Positions 11,101 to 18,792 are shown, counted from the stretch's first letter. The stretch: DNA of 56,727 nt from Candidatus Melainabacteria bacterium (GCA_003153555.1 PLZS01000010.1:1-56727); one strand, 5' to 3'. Numbers and translations: made by a program. The notes: a model not told the origin generated them from the letters alone.

Positions 11101-14100
11101 GCATACTGCTAAAAAACCAAAAGCATCATGCTCAGATACTGAATGAAATTATGAGCATTCGCATTGGCTGCAAACCACTTTCAACTGACGCTTACAATCA
11201 GCAGAAATGCGGGCTTGTCGTCTTAGGCAAGGATGAAAATTTCAAGCATACTGCATACAAAATCGAAACCGACGCGAAGACAGGGCAGAAGAAAGTGTTG
11301 GAGCAACCGTCGCCTGTCATATCCGCAACGTTAGGGGCTGTCAGATGGAAGCCCGAAATGAGCGCTGAAAATGTTCTTCAGGCTGCCGACAAAGTTATGT
11401 TTGAGAAAAAACCGCTAGTCAAATTACAATTAAATGCAGGCGGGAATGCGGTATTCGAACCATTCAGTGACAAGCGGGCGCGCAGCAATGTCGTTGAAAT
11501 TCCCGAAAGCGAACAACTGAATAAGTTCAGGCGACTATCAGCAACACAAAAAGAATTCGTCTCATACGGAATGACTCACGCCGAAATGGAGGCGTACAAA
11601 CACCAAGATCTCAAAGTCAGGCAAGACCTGTACTTTGATTTGCTGAACAAGCACCGACACACTCAAATTTTGGATCGCACTAAGAGCAAAGAGGCTCTTG
11701 CCAAATACATAGAAAGAGGAGATAAAGAACCTTTCACAATAATCAGACTGTCTATAGATAACTTCAAGCCTGTCAACGACTTGATGAAATCACACGCTAA
11801 GGGCAATCGCGTGCTTAAGGAAGTTGGCACATTCATACGCACTCTCGACGCAGATTTTGTCGGCTCGCTTGGTGGCACATCACCATTTCTGATTGTCAAA
11901 GATCCAGCCAAAGCAGATGAGATCATGAAAAAATGCGATAAGTTTTTCCTCAAGGTATCGGCCAAAAAACCCGATCCAGAAAAAATTGACAACTTCAAAG
12001 AAGTCAGCAAAACTCAGATCGCAGTCGGGCTAAGCGCCGGCAAGGTGCAGTGGCAGCATGGCATGGACATCGAAACGCTGCTCAATCAGGCAGACGTAGA
12101 GACTGAAGCGATGCAGGAGAAGCACATCGGATTGGGCCGCCACACTCGCCGCGAACCAGCCAACCAAGTGAAGGAAGGCGAGACATTCAAAGATGATCGC
12201 CGAGGGAAAGACTCACCTCCAGACGGCAGTTCAGAGCAGCCAAAGTCCTTCAAGATGGGCGACGATTCGGGACAAGAACACATATCCCTGGCACAAAACT
12301 TCGATCACGGCAGCAAGACCAAGGGCAACAGACCAGACGTCAGCGTAGGTAACTGGACCTACTCTGACTTTGATGGCACCAAGCGAGTAGTGACAGAGCA
12401 CTATGTGAACCAACACATGCACGTGCGTGAAGCCATTTTGGATCACGAAGGCAATCAGATAACCAAGGAGCATCCATTCTTCACGAGAGCAACGATGGAC
12501 TCTTTCGCTGATGCCATCAGCCCCATGCTCGAATGGAGCAAAATGGATCCTCGCGCAAATCGGCAAGCGGTTCTAGAGGAGAGAACTCTAGTTGCACAAA
12601 ACGCAATCAACGAATTTCTGCGCAAACAGAATTTGCCGCCAATCATTTTGGAAGCAGGAGCGGCTGTGGACGTCAAGCTAACCAAACTTAGAGGGAAAGC
12701 AGGATATAAAGAAGGCGCCGGCAGAATCATGGTGAGAACCAGCGATCTACTCAATGCGAGCGATCCGGCTTTTGTTGCCGCCCTTTATCACGAAATTATG
12801 CATGCCGAACAAGATGTCGCCATAATTCGAGCGACTGCGCTCGATACGCTCCAACTGCGACGGGCGAGGGAAGCAGAACAAAAACAAGTAGAACCAAAGA
12901 ATAATTCGGCAACTGACTCGACTGGCAATGAAGCAAGCGTTGCTCCAAACATGGTACGCAGGCAATATTCGAAAACGCGTGGTCACCTTAAAGCAAACTG
13001 GGATCCGACAGCTCCAGAAACCGAAGAAAAACTTGAAATAGCTGCTTGGTTCGAGACCGTTCTTAAACAAGATCAATCAAAAGATTGGATCAAGAGTCGC
13101 GAAGATACAAGCCAAAAAGAATTGAAGGCGCAAGATTTCGAATATAGAAGAGCGGATTGGCTAAGAACTTCGTATCGAACAGGCGAAGCAAGCGGCAATG
13201 AGAGACCTTTGAGAGAAACCCCGGAGATGCTCGAAATTCGCATCAAGCTTCTTCAGAACAAGATAGACGATGACTCTTCAACACGTCCATTTAAAGAAGA
13301 CGAAGTCAATTTTCTGAAAAGTCTGCGAGATAACCCCGCCGATCGCATCAAAACTTACGGCTATAATCCACTGGACAAGCTGTACGAGAAACGCGACGAG
13401 ACGTTCACCAATCTCCTAGAAAACGATCCAAAATTCGCCAAAATGGTGCAAGCCGGAAATCGGCGCAATTGGATCCCTGCGTACGAAAAACACATCAAAG
13501 AACTCGAAGTTAAAGCACATGAATGTGATGCTCACATTGAGCTTCTGGATCGACATGCGCCTGACTACCAAGAGCGGCTTCAGAAGCTCGTTTTAGAGAA
13601 ACCGGACTTTCAAGACAGTCCTAGAACGCTGAAGATGCTGACGCGTTGGGAGCTGAAAGGGCTGATCCATGGCATGGAGGAAAGGCGCTGGGCGCCTGTA
13701 TACAGCTCTTCGGATGACAACTGGAATTATGCATTAGCTGACCATGTCAGCCTGGTTGGAGAAGACGGTCTTAATCAAAGTGAACGACTTAGATACAGCC
13801 TCACCATGCGAACAGCACACGAGCAACTAGCTTATAGAGAAATGGCGGAGATGACTGAGATCGCGGCACAACGCGTGTCAGCCCTGAAAGCAGGTGATTT
13901 GCCGGCGCCACTCAGGCGAAGTGGATCTGACGAAACTGGATTGGTGCATAGTCGAGAGCAACCGTCCGATACCAGACTGGCGTCCTTGAGTCGAGAGGAA
14001 TTGCAACTTCAGGCAGGCGGCGAAGCAGCCAGTGACCGCAACATTGCACTTCTTTCTGACACTTTGTCGATCGCTGGCGATCGCCTTATGGTCGTTGATC

Positions 14101-15290
14101 TTGAAACAAATGAAAGCTTGCGACAAGCCAATCAGAAATGGGAGACCGCAGACACAGAAGCTCGCAACGCCATTACCCAGCGATTTCCAAACCTGCTCCC
14201 CCACGAATTTGACCGCACCGAGGACCTGTTCTACGATCGCAAGTTCGTGCGAGAGGCGCTGACTAACCACCCTGATCTCCTAGAGAAATACGAGAAAGCA
14301 ATCAGCTCCTATGTGGACTATTGCGAAACTTATCGAGACGAAATAAACACCTCCAGAAGAGTAAACGCGGCCATCATTAATGGTGCTCTAGCAGAGCTCG
14401 CTGAATACACAAACGAGCCGGCGCTAGAAATATTCACAGCCAAGTTGGGCTCCGCCACAGCCGCACACAAACTAGGCACCAATAGGTTGTTCATTAGCGA
14501 TGACGCACTGCGCGGTTTGGTGCCAATTGAAAACTTGATCAAAGATATCAGTCACGAAGTTTCTCACAACACACAGAACAGTCTGGTCGTGCGCAAAATG
14601 GCAAACGATCTCCAAATTGGCAAGCATCCGACAGACGAGGAAATTGTGAGACTCCAGGCTGAATATGAGAAACAAGTGGGTCAGAGAATTGAACCAGAAT
14701 ATCTGCTGAGCGCATTGAAGGGAAATAGAAACATCTCCGAAGGCGACAAACTGCGGGCGGAAGAACTGATTGGGTCATTCTCCGAAATCAAAGACGGCGA
14801 CGACTTGCGTGACCAGATCAGACTTGTCGATTGGGCTGTCAAAAAACTGAACAGCAGCAAAGGAGCCGGTGCCCTAATGGAGCATGCGCTAAATCAAGCA
14901 GACGACCTCAAAAGCATTTCAGAGAATTCTCTGCTGACGCGTCTTTTCCCGAGTTATCCACCTGAGCAAATCATGAGAATGCTCAACAACTATTTAGATA
15001 ACGGGCCAAGTTGGCGCGATAGCAAAAACGCCACGTGCGACTTTTGGAAGGGTCTTTTGGAAACAGAGAGCGCTGAACTGCAAAAATCTATCGCCGCGCA
15101 CGACGAAAAATACTCTACATGGGCGCACGAAAAGGAATTCTCAGCAATGGCTGAACTCGTCTCGCGTGAACTTGTCGGAAATCAAAAGAAGCGGTGGCAA
15201 GGTAGCCAGGTCGACGAGGATATCCTGATGCGATGGCGGCAAGGTGATGACTATCACAGTCAATTTTTTCCGAATCATTCAGCAGAATAA
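2163..15290 (+). CDS. Giant 4375-residue multidomain protein: annexin-like repeats, papain-like protease, two GGDEF and two HExxH domains
   Basis: The ATG has a GGAG 6 nt upstream. Order of parts: a basic low-complexity N-terminus with two 24-residue repeats (73-120) and no signal peptide; a long beta-rich RHS/YD-like region; about 935-1810 helical repeats resembling annexin repeats; Gly/Ala-rich hydrophobic stretches near 1820-1860 and 2097-2115, as in polymorphic-toxin pre-domains; a second YD-like part (~2180-2320); and a papain-like domain with Cys2406 in HPTC, His2620 in GGEHMLNA and Asn2668 in TNQWD. Next comes a GGDEF domain with intact GGDEF at 2975-2979 and the DLNNFK metal-binding loop at 2929, then a second GGDEF-like domain with GGTSP at 3237-3241. 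HExxH motifs follow at 3543-3547 (HEIMH) and 4131-4135 (HEVSH). Motifs are seen; family names are recalled; activity is inferred. A secreted or injected effector, or a large cytoplasmic scaffold with cyclic-di-GMP output, are both possible. Confidence 0.85.
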   Translation: MSETKKGGDKHDKPKPEGFIDKAKHALTEAIYGKAPEAHKPQAVEKGTPAKPVDHKHLQTSQKTVDHTQGQSGKKKADQSHGQTAAKTGDHPQGQPGKKHGDQSHGQTAAKTGDHPQGQPAQKSGLNFKQVASYLNESAKSHSPAEKLLDAFKTETKTVLNTVEKAVKPVEDTLKTIGKELHHKERIIADALTGKHTEETHRKPRHMTAEESKREERIAHMNPEERARFKVTQHEDPKTHVIYNYNQKGLITDSETLNGHHKHIDYKAGSKEPASLKVSQVSADDSKTLVEHKADANHRILINQSTGDVRVDSKQKSADGKPQKVEEHFGADGTQTKIVSQHGHRLTKEMYSPGDEQLKKVATLDYKYTDDKNKPISPDKVDAHSKCIVIQTDSRGSVRHQFAFESVSDTKAWKPKTQVDVSPPQKDATGVTIQKSVTYDLTKGKVPVSESDVTTKTQGDSEHQKTETYTFDHAQKKTKVSETDVSVVTKGTISTQTTESFDYVKGQAQKVFHSQETLDKASGNSSAEEFSYSNGNVVAKDFARKEVNETSGDTKVSTTVIRKEKIVQHKEALFDGKGHAVSLDTQEGGHNYSVKFGTDDKVASSDGKPAIVKDGKPMSTDGLPDEEKKKIQTEMKSLSGGAVQYMQETQRRYDVRAQVNLTQSDTMSSEDADRKSAADRVKAGKTEFTDKNDVHYRCDPQGRIIEQTKDSVSTTVTYDGVSFRPSHITIKPPGTADGGEYHADAFKQLQINQESGDIRVTQLNAKGFKVWEDNFAPADNLAARTTYSYLDKERHPAEDPNKIDPTQVVTAHATNREGKVTDQYQFADAKHATTRNADQHIQFDPLSGQSTKMEMRVKAPRGGDSLIEYTLKDGKVTSTHQDGVTVKDAAPEQISRIEAYLKGMQEQFYPKQAPSPNDQKPDADASKPRELTVDDKLRLRAIAAEVHKQAGYDNYVFTYADGMAIEKTLASLKDQAEVDEFKRQYRIASNGEDLEKQLGACDHFKDSGAYLLKALLSRDDATVTAYRVRRGLQEHQESIGRTQWEIDADLRHSLGHLDSKQMQAAEAKFRELFPEEGSMHSAILSFANVPQDIKDSVPYYVKGVDKLTERDKLKMADIAIESKNLDMFKEVTARFDDKTRATFESSTQRQSNLKDAFSGRKLEEAQAAGKDGFNLIAQEIRDNSGAWTNREGVRNALAKLSDEQRRQYSEGRELENKGSRSEDLTEEQNKSVRLYQCLHKEIFKAVILDAERTGLEDNITLKGGGLISELSKGAGYTYNTGVQEQLDKVANMSESDWQKLHDYVKGVNGAGHPEYRLELEKTLRDMKGYRIQEEEVNKILALYDKKMGAGTFTESKLAGQKDVLDVLYSQRGLTHNDRGGALDAIAKMTPEEQKRYRTDFEFQKKIDAQLDHFKQFSNTDAYDQAQRMLNMYRTDHTGVLSQFRNLNNLSERERQGIVSDPTALKSLQDSINQMPENESKHAAQRMLSQMKDGRPPELMDVFGKLAATRSQWTGDPRETVRAMEEAFKDDPSLFKRIQNPQTAEDRKISAQFKELSASALGINSSYGEALIKSTNGHLALDQKLDMDRGWLWNDRQGIIKDIAGASEEEKSQLKDRTSPLRQKVDKSMNDWLQGHVGMTERDRGQQQVVERILQTCKVETQDKLRSYILDVGYSSDIMALLHNTPPDKLDQLSAEYSKNYHRDLRSDLMAKLNKSDSTEALNMFYKPTSSEDLYRHVLDQYLDSRSGFGSYFADNVGRSGTGHQLDNSINQITAIMAEAHKSGKPLSPEQEKLLIGNVNTAVETFTKDLSNFKESKAACAEYTSQGVMAALTVAGALVTGGGSLVAEGGLYAGLETTAAGLEVADAVEATQALSGGARALQYLRTGVQFTQSASGNALMNTGLQMAMRGNDYDISSIPGDLATGFVQGKMFECAGPTQAGRLLRLGEGTATLTTEKACTVLLKDEALGLTKTFTSEEGQKVFQSALKREIASSIRETMLQGGTELAPNALRTATGTALREAVETELKQNAGKIGRHELETRVQQELAKFGQGQISSCEKVLASSLHEASQQQCKNLIKGLIEFSGDQSHLVTRFTRGLGMSTMGGGLGGTASGVMEGLINWDRSKTFEENMTAMREHVTGSIVSSMIGAMQMHPIGMIGHHMQSHAAQNAGKFLSTTEVAEGTIHKLKNGTIGFTDHSGGQMLNEGGKVVAIRDAEGKQTHIAYDQTGAIRQLDMNTPQGSQRWTRQEDGNWKVDTARGSFETSTKVTVGGDGRMVFEREDGTTQIKNLDGSIRYINHDGTQRVTNLNEDLQRRKFENVLANQVTKSDLHGRLLTDMDILSERIITNGKDRAELAKTSLHVTELLQEAARPNHSPKARERLQQVAEEMLWMAAHPALISQGWHPTCPLASAQSRLFTEYPGEAARIMKELAIHGEYRCPDGTVLKPFTADGANILEPDADALSHYEGKGDRADGRRLLASQMFQTLLISAHYADHEYFNNEFIGKGNIGYLNDHIVDMRTNPPRVLSKEEGPLMNASDVTRAFEKLTGRHEDFVLLNRRYADSLNINPDCTFNSPEELGGLLFGNQRRGKLPISLQLNTFHEPFYTDSGAHRSAGDGGEHMLNAVKIEVAVNPGDPRSIREINPKDLFDPVTGKLTVNPADVYVSVTNQWDKASQHLIKKVLLTDLYTATTNPLDIKNVRALEKQVHSEPENLAKQLDLLRYKHEFEKRREALSEKAAANPTGHEAAQLAGIDKARDCVSPTKLVEDIDRLTNLKMQEIAARDHGFDHATKEDVAMLDKARGLLKSAQRDIEARTAADHEGGKAPAAHKNLGDLSPSERELPGARKGDTELLRRQIDQAEIKLEKLRLQCLQDAKVPNTLSEFGFEYKLASAIEDATIAEQKYREEHPNETARERKARLDQTIVTAFIDLNNFKNVNVLHSMEMGDKALRQFGIEASKVLRKYGIDPREALGHFGGDEFGILLKNQKHHAQILNEIMSIRIGCKPLSTDAYNQQKCGLVVLGKDENFKHTAYKIETDAKTGQKKVLEQPSPVISATLGAVRWKPEMSAENVLQAADKVMFEKKPLVKLQLNAGGNAVFEPFSDKRARSNVVEIPESEQLNKFRRLSATQKEFVSYGMTHAEMEAYKHQDLKVRQDLYFDLLNKHRHTQILDRTKSKEALAKYIERGDKEPFTIIRLSIDNFKPVNDLMKSHAKGNRVLKEVGTFIRTLDADFVGSLGGTSPFLIVKDPAKADEIMKKCDKFFLKVSAKKPDPEKIDNFKEVSKTQIAVGLSAGKVQWQHGMDIETLLNQADVETEAMQEKHIGLGRHTRREPANQVKEGETFKDDRRGKDSPPDGSSEQPKSFKMGDDSGQEHISLAQNFDHGSKTKGNRPDVSVGNWTYSDFDGTKRVVTEHYVNQHMHVREAILDHEGNQITKEHPFFTRATMDSFADAISPMLEWSKMDPRANRQAVLEERTLVAQNAINEFLRKQNLPPIILEAGAAVDVKLTKLRGKAGYKEGAGRIMVRTSDLLNASDPAFVAALYHEIMHAEQDVAIIRATALDTLQLRRAREAEQKQVEPKNNSATDSTGNEASVAPNMVRRQYSKTRGHLKANWDPTAPETEEKLEIAAWFETVLKQDQSKDWIKSREDTSQKELKAQDFEYRRADWLRTSYRTGEASGNERPLRETPEMLEIRIKLLQNKIDDDSSTRPFKEDEVNFLKSLRDNPADRIKTYGYNPLDKLYEKRDETFTNLLENDPKFAKMVQAGNRRNWIPAYEKHIKELEVKAHECDAHIELLDRHAPDYQERLQKLVLEKPDFQDSPRTLKMLTRWELKGLIHGMEERRWAPVYSSSDDNWNYALADHVSLVGEDGLNQSERLRYSLTMRTAHEQLAYREMAEMTEIAAQRVSALKAGDLPAPLRRSGSDETGLVHSREQPSDTRLASLSREELQLQAGGEAASDRNIALLSDTLSIAGDRLMVVDLETNESLRQANQKWETADTEARNAITQRFPNLLPHEFDRTEDLFYDRKFVREALTNHPDLLEKYEKAISSYVDYCETYRDEINTSRRVNAAIINGALAELAEYTNEPALEIFTAKLGSATAAHKLGTNRLFISDDALRGLVPIENLIKDISHEVSHNTQNSLVVRKMANDLQIGKHPTDEEIVRLQAEYEKQVGQRIEPEYLLSALKGNRNISEGDKLRAEELIGSFSEIKDGDDLRDQIRLVDWAVKKLNSSKGAGALMEHALNQADDLKSISENSLLTRLFPSYPPEQIMRMLNNYLDNGPSWRDSKNATCDFWKGLLETESAELQKSIAAHDEKYSTWAHEKEFSAMAELVSRELVGNQKKRWQGSQVDEDILMRWRQGDDYHSQFFPNHSAE
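2379..2522 (+). repeat. Two 72-bp tandem repeats in the giant gene
   Basis: Units at 2379-2450 and 2451-2522 each encode 24 residues rich in Gly, Lys, His, Gln and Asp (GKKxxDQSHGQTAAKTGDHP...). They differ mainly at synonymous positions, and a degenerate half-unit precedes them. The in-frame period keeps a charged, disordered N-terminal linker. Confidence 0.85.
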
Positions 15291-15532
15291 TCGCAACCAT
15301 TAAAAGCACGAGGACTCAGCCTCTGAGACACTACAGGCAGTATCAGCAACAAACGGACAATGTAAATCTTCAGAAATAATTAATATGGCAAAAAACTCAG
15401 CCTGGGCTATTCTCTTGCGGGTAGTCAAGCGAAGCGATGACCAGATTAAGGTCTACATACGCTATGCGACTGCTGACAGAAGCCTTATGCTCAACATCAA
15501 AGGCACAGATGGCGACGTGGGGAGCGCCGAAT

Positions 15533-17143
15533 ATGGTCGCGTATGGAAGTGAATCGAGTCTCCGGGCAGCACAAGACCGAGAGGTGTTGCTTACCGGTGA
15601 AAACCTGACAATTGATCAGGTCGTTGCTGTTGCGCGCCAATTTTCCAAAGTTTCCTTGTCAGACGAAGCTCGAGTGCGAGTTCGTGCGGCACGTGACATT
15701 GTCGATCATATTACCGACGACGAATTAGTTTATGGATTGAATACGGAGCTTGGTCCGTTGGCCCATCAATTGGTTCCAGCAGACCGTTTGGAGCAGTACC
15801 AAATCAGCACTATCGTCGGTCATGCCGTGGCATACGGGCAGCTGTTCGAGACGTCGTCGGTAAGAGCAATGATGCTTGCGCGTGCTAACGGTATGGCTCG
15901 GGCTGGCGTCGGTGTGCGCGGTGAAATAATCGACGCGTTGATCGAGCTTTTGAACAAAGAGGTACATCCTATCGTTCGCGCTGGTGGCTCGATTGGACAA
16001 GCCGACCTGGCTGAGATGTCGCAGATTGGCCTAGTCCTCGTAGGATTAGGTGAAGCCGAGTATAAAGGCGAAATCATGCCTGGCGACCAAGCGCTCAAAG
16101 CTGTCGGCATGAAACCGTTAGTGTTGCAAGTAAAAGAAGCGCTTGGTTTGATCAGCGCAAATGGCGTGACGATTGGCTATGGTTCGATCGTAATTGCTGA
16201 TGCAATCTCTGTTCTAGACGTATTCAACTTATCGGCGGCGTTGTCGCTGGAAGCTTTCGGCGCTAACCTCAGCATCATCCATCCAGCTGCAGCGCGCTTA
16301 AAACCTCATCCGGGGCACATTCGCACTTCCACGCGCTTGCGAAAACTTCTCCAAGACAGTTACTTGTGGAAAAAAGGCGCAGCTCGAAAACTGCAAGATT
16401 CACTTTCATTTAGATGCATTCCGCAAGTTCATGGTGCCCTTGATGAGGCTTGCGATCACCTCCGCCAATCAATGGAAATCGAACTGAACTCAGGTGGAGA
16501 CAATCCTATTGTCAGCATTGAAGATGGCACGATCGTCTCAGTCGGCAATTTTGACGTAACGAATATTGCCATCGCGTTCGACAATTTACGCGTCGCTCTT
16601 GTGCACGTAATTAGACTAGCTAACGAGCGTCTCCACAAGCATCTCTGGTCGGACTTCAGCGCTTTGCCGACAGGATTAGCAAGGCCCGAAAACCCACTCA
16701 CCAGGCTTTTGCCGCTGGCTCGGACATGTTCATCACTTACCGCTGAAGCACAAAGTCTGGCCAATCCTATTTCACTTTCTTACGGCTCACAGTTGGGTGA
16801 AGGCGTTGAGGATCACGGCAGTATGGCACCGCTGGCAGTGAAAGCAACTGCCCGGTTGATTTATGTAGCTCGGCGTGTAGCGGCACTGGAATTGATGATC
16901 TCAGCTTCGGCAATTGATATGCGCGGCAATCCATTGCTTGGGAAAGGCACCCAAATTGCCTACGAAATTGTCCACGCACATCCTTCATTAGACGCAAACG
17001 TTTGGAAGACGGAACTAGAACGTGTTGTCGAAGCCGTTTCGGAAGGGAAGCTCCTCTATTGGGCGAATGAAGCCGTGACAAATACTGATATCGACGAAGT
17101 GAAAGTAGCGCAAGCACAGATTAAACAAGGAGAGCAGTCGTGA
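15533..17143 (+). CDS. Aromatic amino acid lyase homologue without MIO triad; probable ergothionase
   Basis: This is a member of the histidine/phenylalanine ammonia-lyase family by length (536 residues) and motifs (YGLNTELG, QVHG, ELNSGGDNP, GVEDHGSM). In true ammonia-lyases the loop GSxGASGDLAPL supplies the Ala-Ser-Gly that cyclises to the MIO electrophile. Here the loop reads GSIGQADLAEMS (Gln156-Ala157-Asp158), so no MIO can form. Ergothionases are lyase homologues lacking MIO that eliminate trimethylamine from ergothioneine to give thiourocanate. The downstream genes supply the remaining steps, so that is the preferred function. I chose ATG 15533 because GGGGAG lies 8 nt upstream and homologues start near this point. 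An in-frame ATG at 15437 has no ribosome site. The stop overlaps the next start (GTGA). Confidence 0.8.
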   Translation: MVAYGSESSLRAAQDREVLLTGENLTIDQVVAVARQFSKVSLSDEARVRVRAARDIVDHITDDELVYGLNTELGPLAHQLVPADRLEQYQISTIVGHAVAYGQLFETSSVRAMMLARANGMARAGVGVRGEIIDALIELLNKEVHPIVRAGGSIGQADLAEMSQIGLVLVGLGEAEYKGEIMPGDQALKAVGMKPLVLQVKEALGLISANGVTIGYGSIVIADAISVLDVFNLSAALSLEAFGANLSIIHPAAARLKPHPGHIRTSTRLRKLLQDSYLWKKGAARKLQDSLSFRCIPQVHGALDEACDHLRQSMEIELNSGGDNPIVSIEDGTIVSVGNFDVTNIAIAFDNLRVALVHVIRLANERLHKHLWSDFSALPTGLARPENPLTRLLPLARTCSSLTAEAQSLANPISLSYGSQLGEGVEDHGSMAPLAVKATARLIYVARRVAALELMISASAIDMRGNPLLGKGTQIAYEIVHAHPSLDANVWKTELERVVEAVSEGKLLYWANEAVTNTDIDEVKVAQAQIKQGEQS

Positions 17144-18792
17144 CTGCACAAACCAAACCTTTGCAAACTCGCATCAGCGCAGGGCGAGGAACGGAATTGC
17201 GTTGTCGCGGCTGGCGACAAGAAGCACTGTTGCGTTTGCTCGAGAATAATCTCGAAAATGCAGAGCGACAAGAGGATCTTGTTGTCTACGCCAGCTTTGC
17301 AAAGGCAGCAAGAGACTGGGATGCGTATCATAAAATCGTTCACGCTTTAAAAAACATGGACGAAGGTCAAACGCTGATAGTTCAATCAGGCAAACCGATT
17401 GGAATTTTCCAGACGCATAAAATGGCTCCCCTAGTGCTTATGGCCTGCGGCAATATAGTAGGACGGTGGGCGACACCTGAAAACTTTTACGATTTACAGG
17501 AAAAAGGACTCATGATCTGGGGCGGACTTACCGCCGCTGATTGGCAGTATATTGGCTCACAGGGAGTGATTCAAGGAACGTATGAAATTCTCTCCCAAGT
17601 GGCAAGAGAACACTTTGGTGGTTCCTTGAAAGGGAAATTCGTCCTTACCGCCGGTATGGGCGGCATGGGCGGCGCCCAACCTCTTGCTGGGAAATTGGCG
17701 GGGGCAGTGATTCTCGTCGTCGAAGTGGATCGAAGTCGAATTGAAAAACGGGTTGCTGCTGGTTATTGCGAACTAATTGCGGACAGTTTAGACCAGGCGC
17801 TGACGTTGGTTAAAGAGGCTCAGGATAAGGGTATCGCCAGATCTATCAGTATGGTCGGCAACGCCGCAGAAATTTATCCGGAGCTAGTCAAACGTAGTAT
17901 CACTCCAGATGTAGTCACGGATCAGACCTCGGCTCACGATACACTGTTCGGTTATATCCCCGCGGGAATGGGGATCGACGAGACAAACGCGCTGCGCAAA
18001 TCAAACCCAACAGAAGTGCGCAAACTTGCACTCGCTTCCATTGCGATCGAAGTGGAAGCGATGCTTGCCTTTAAAAGGAATGGCTCGATAGTTTTCGACA
18101 ACGGCAATAACATCCGCTCGCAAGCAGCTGAAGCTGGGGTAACAGACGCTTTCGACATTGACATTTTTACCGCCCGTTACTTGAGACCACTCTTTTGCAA
18201 AGGCATCGGTCCTTTCAGATGGATCGCCTTAACAGGAAATCCAGAAGACATCCACGTCATCGACCAGCTCGTGCTGGACCACTTTCCAGACAACGATCTG
18301 GCTACCAATTGGATCAAGCTTGCGCGCGAGCATATTAAATTTGAAGCATTGCCCGCACGAATCTGTTGGCTCGGACACGGGGAACGCACCAAGCTCGCGT
18401 TGCTCGTTAACGATGCAGTCCGAGACGGCAAGCTCTCCGGCCCGATAGCGTTTACGCGCGATCATCTCGATGGAGCCGCGATGACGCATCCTCGCATCGG
18501 CACAGAGGGAATGTTAGATGGCAGCGATGCCATTTCAGATTGGCCGTTGCTTAACGCCCTTCTCAACACCGCATCGGCTGCGGATCTCGTCGCTATACAC
18601 TCAGGCGGTGGCGGCTATTCCGGTTACATGACCAGCGCCGGTGCTACCATCACAGCCGACGGCAGCGAAGAAGCAGCGCAACGACTATCGACAGCACTGA
18701 CAGCTGACACAGGTATTGGCGTCTTGCGCTTTGCCGATGCGGGTTACTCGGAAGCTCAGGAAACAGCCAAGGACCACAAGCTCGGACTCTAA
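17140..18792 (+). CDS. Urocanate hydratase homologue; probable thiourocanate hydratase
   Basis: The 550-residue protein aligns by eye with urocanase over its whole length: RGTELRCRGWRQEALLR at the start, the NAD-binding GMGGMGGAQ (172-180), ICWLGHGER (408-416, holding the Cys equivalent to the conserved urocanase Cys) and DGSDAISDWPLLNALLNTAS. Near the C-terminus the urocanase HHGGG-MGYS segment is replaced by HSGGGGYSGY from His487, a change in the substrate-binding part. Expected reaction: NAD-dependent hydration of thiourocanate to 3-(5-oxo-2-thioxoimidazolidin-4-yl)propionate. It starts with GTG overlapping the lyase stop, with AAGGAG upstream, so the two are translationally coupled. Ordinary urocanase (hutU) is the alternative, less likely next to a MIO-less lyase. 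Confidence 0.8.
   Translation: MTAQTKPLQTRISAGRGTELRCRGWRQEALLRLLENNLENAERQEDLVVYASFAKAARDWDAYHKIVHALKNMDEGQTLIVQSGKPIGIFQTHKMAPLVLMACGNIVGRWATPENFYDLQEKGLMIWGGLTAADWQYIGSQGVIQGTYEILSQVAREHFGGSLKGKFVLTAGMGGMGGAQPLAGKLAGAVILVVEVDRSRIEKRVAAGYCELIADSLDQALTLVKEAQDKGIARSISMVGNAAEIYPELVKRSITPDVVTDQTSAHDTLFGYIPAGMGIDETNALRKSNPTEVRKLALASIAIEVEAMLAFKRNGSIVFDNGNNIRSQAAEAGVTDAFDIDIFTARYLRPLFCKGIGPFRWIALTGNPEDIHVIDQLVLDHFPDNDLATNWIKLAREHIKFEALPARICWLGHGERTKLALLVNDAVRDGKLSGPIAFTRDHLDGAAMTHPRIGTEGMLDGSDAISDWPLLNALLNTASAADLVAIHSGGGGYSGYMTSAGATITADGSEEAAQRLSTALTADTGIGVLRFADAGYSEAQETAKDHKLGL

Noticed and set aside
15385..15552. Plus-strand 55-codon ORF starting ATG 15385
   Set aside because: No ribosome site, overlaps the lyase start in another frame, no recognisable pattern.
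15437..18792. Reading the first two genes as a standard hutH-hutU histidine pathway
   Set aside because: The MIO triad is absent, and the following desulfurase and hydantoinase genes have no place in histidine utilisation.
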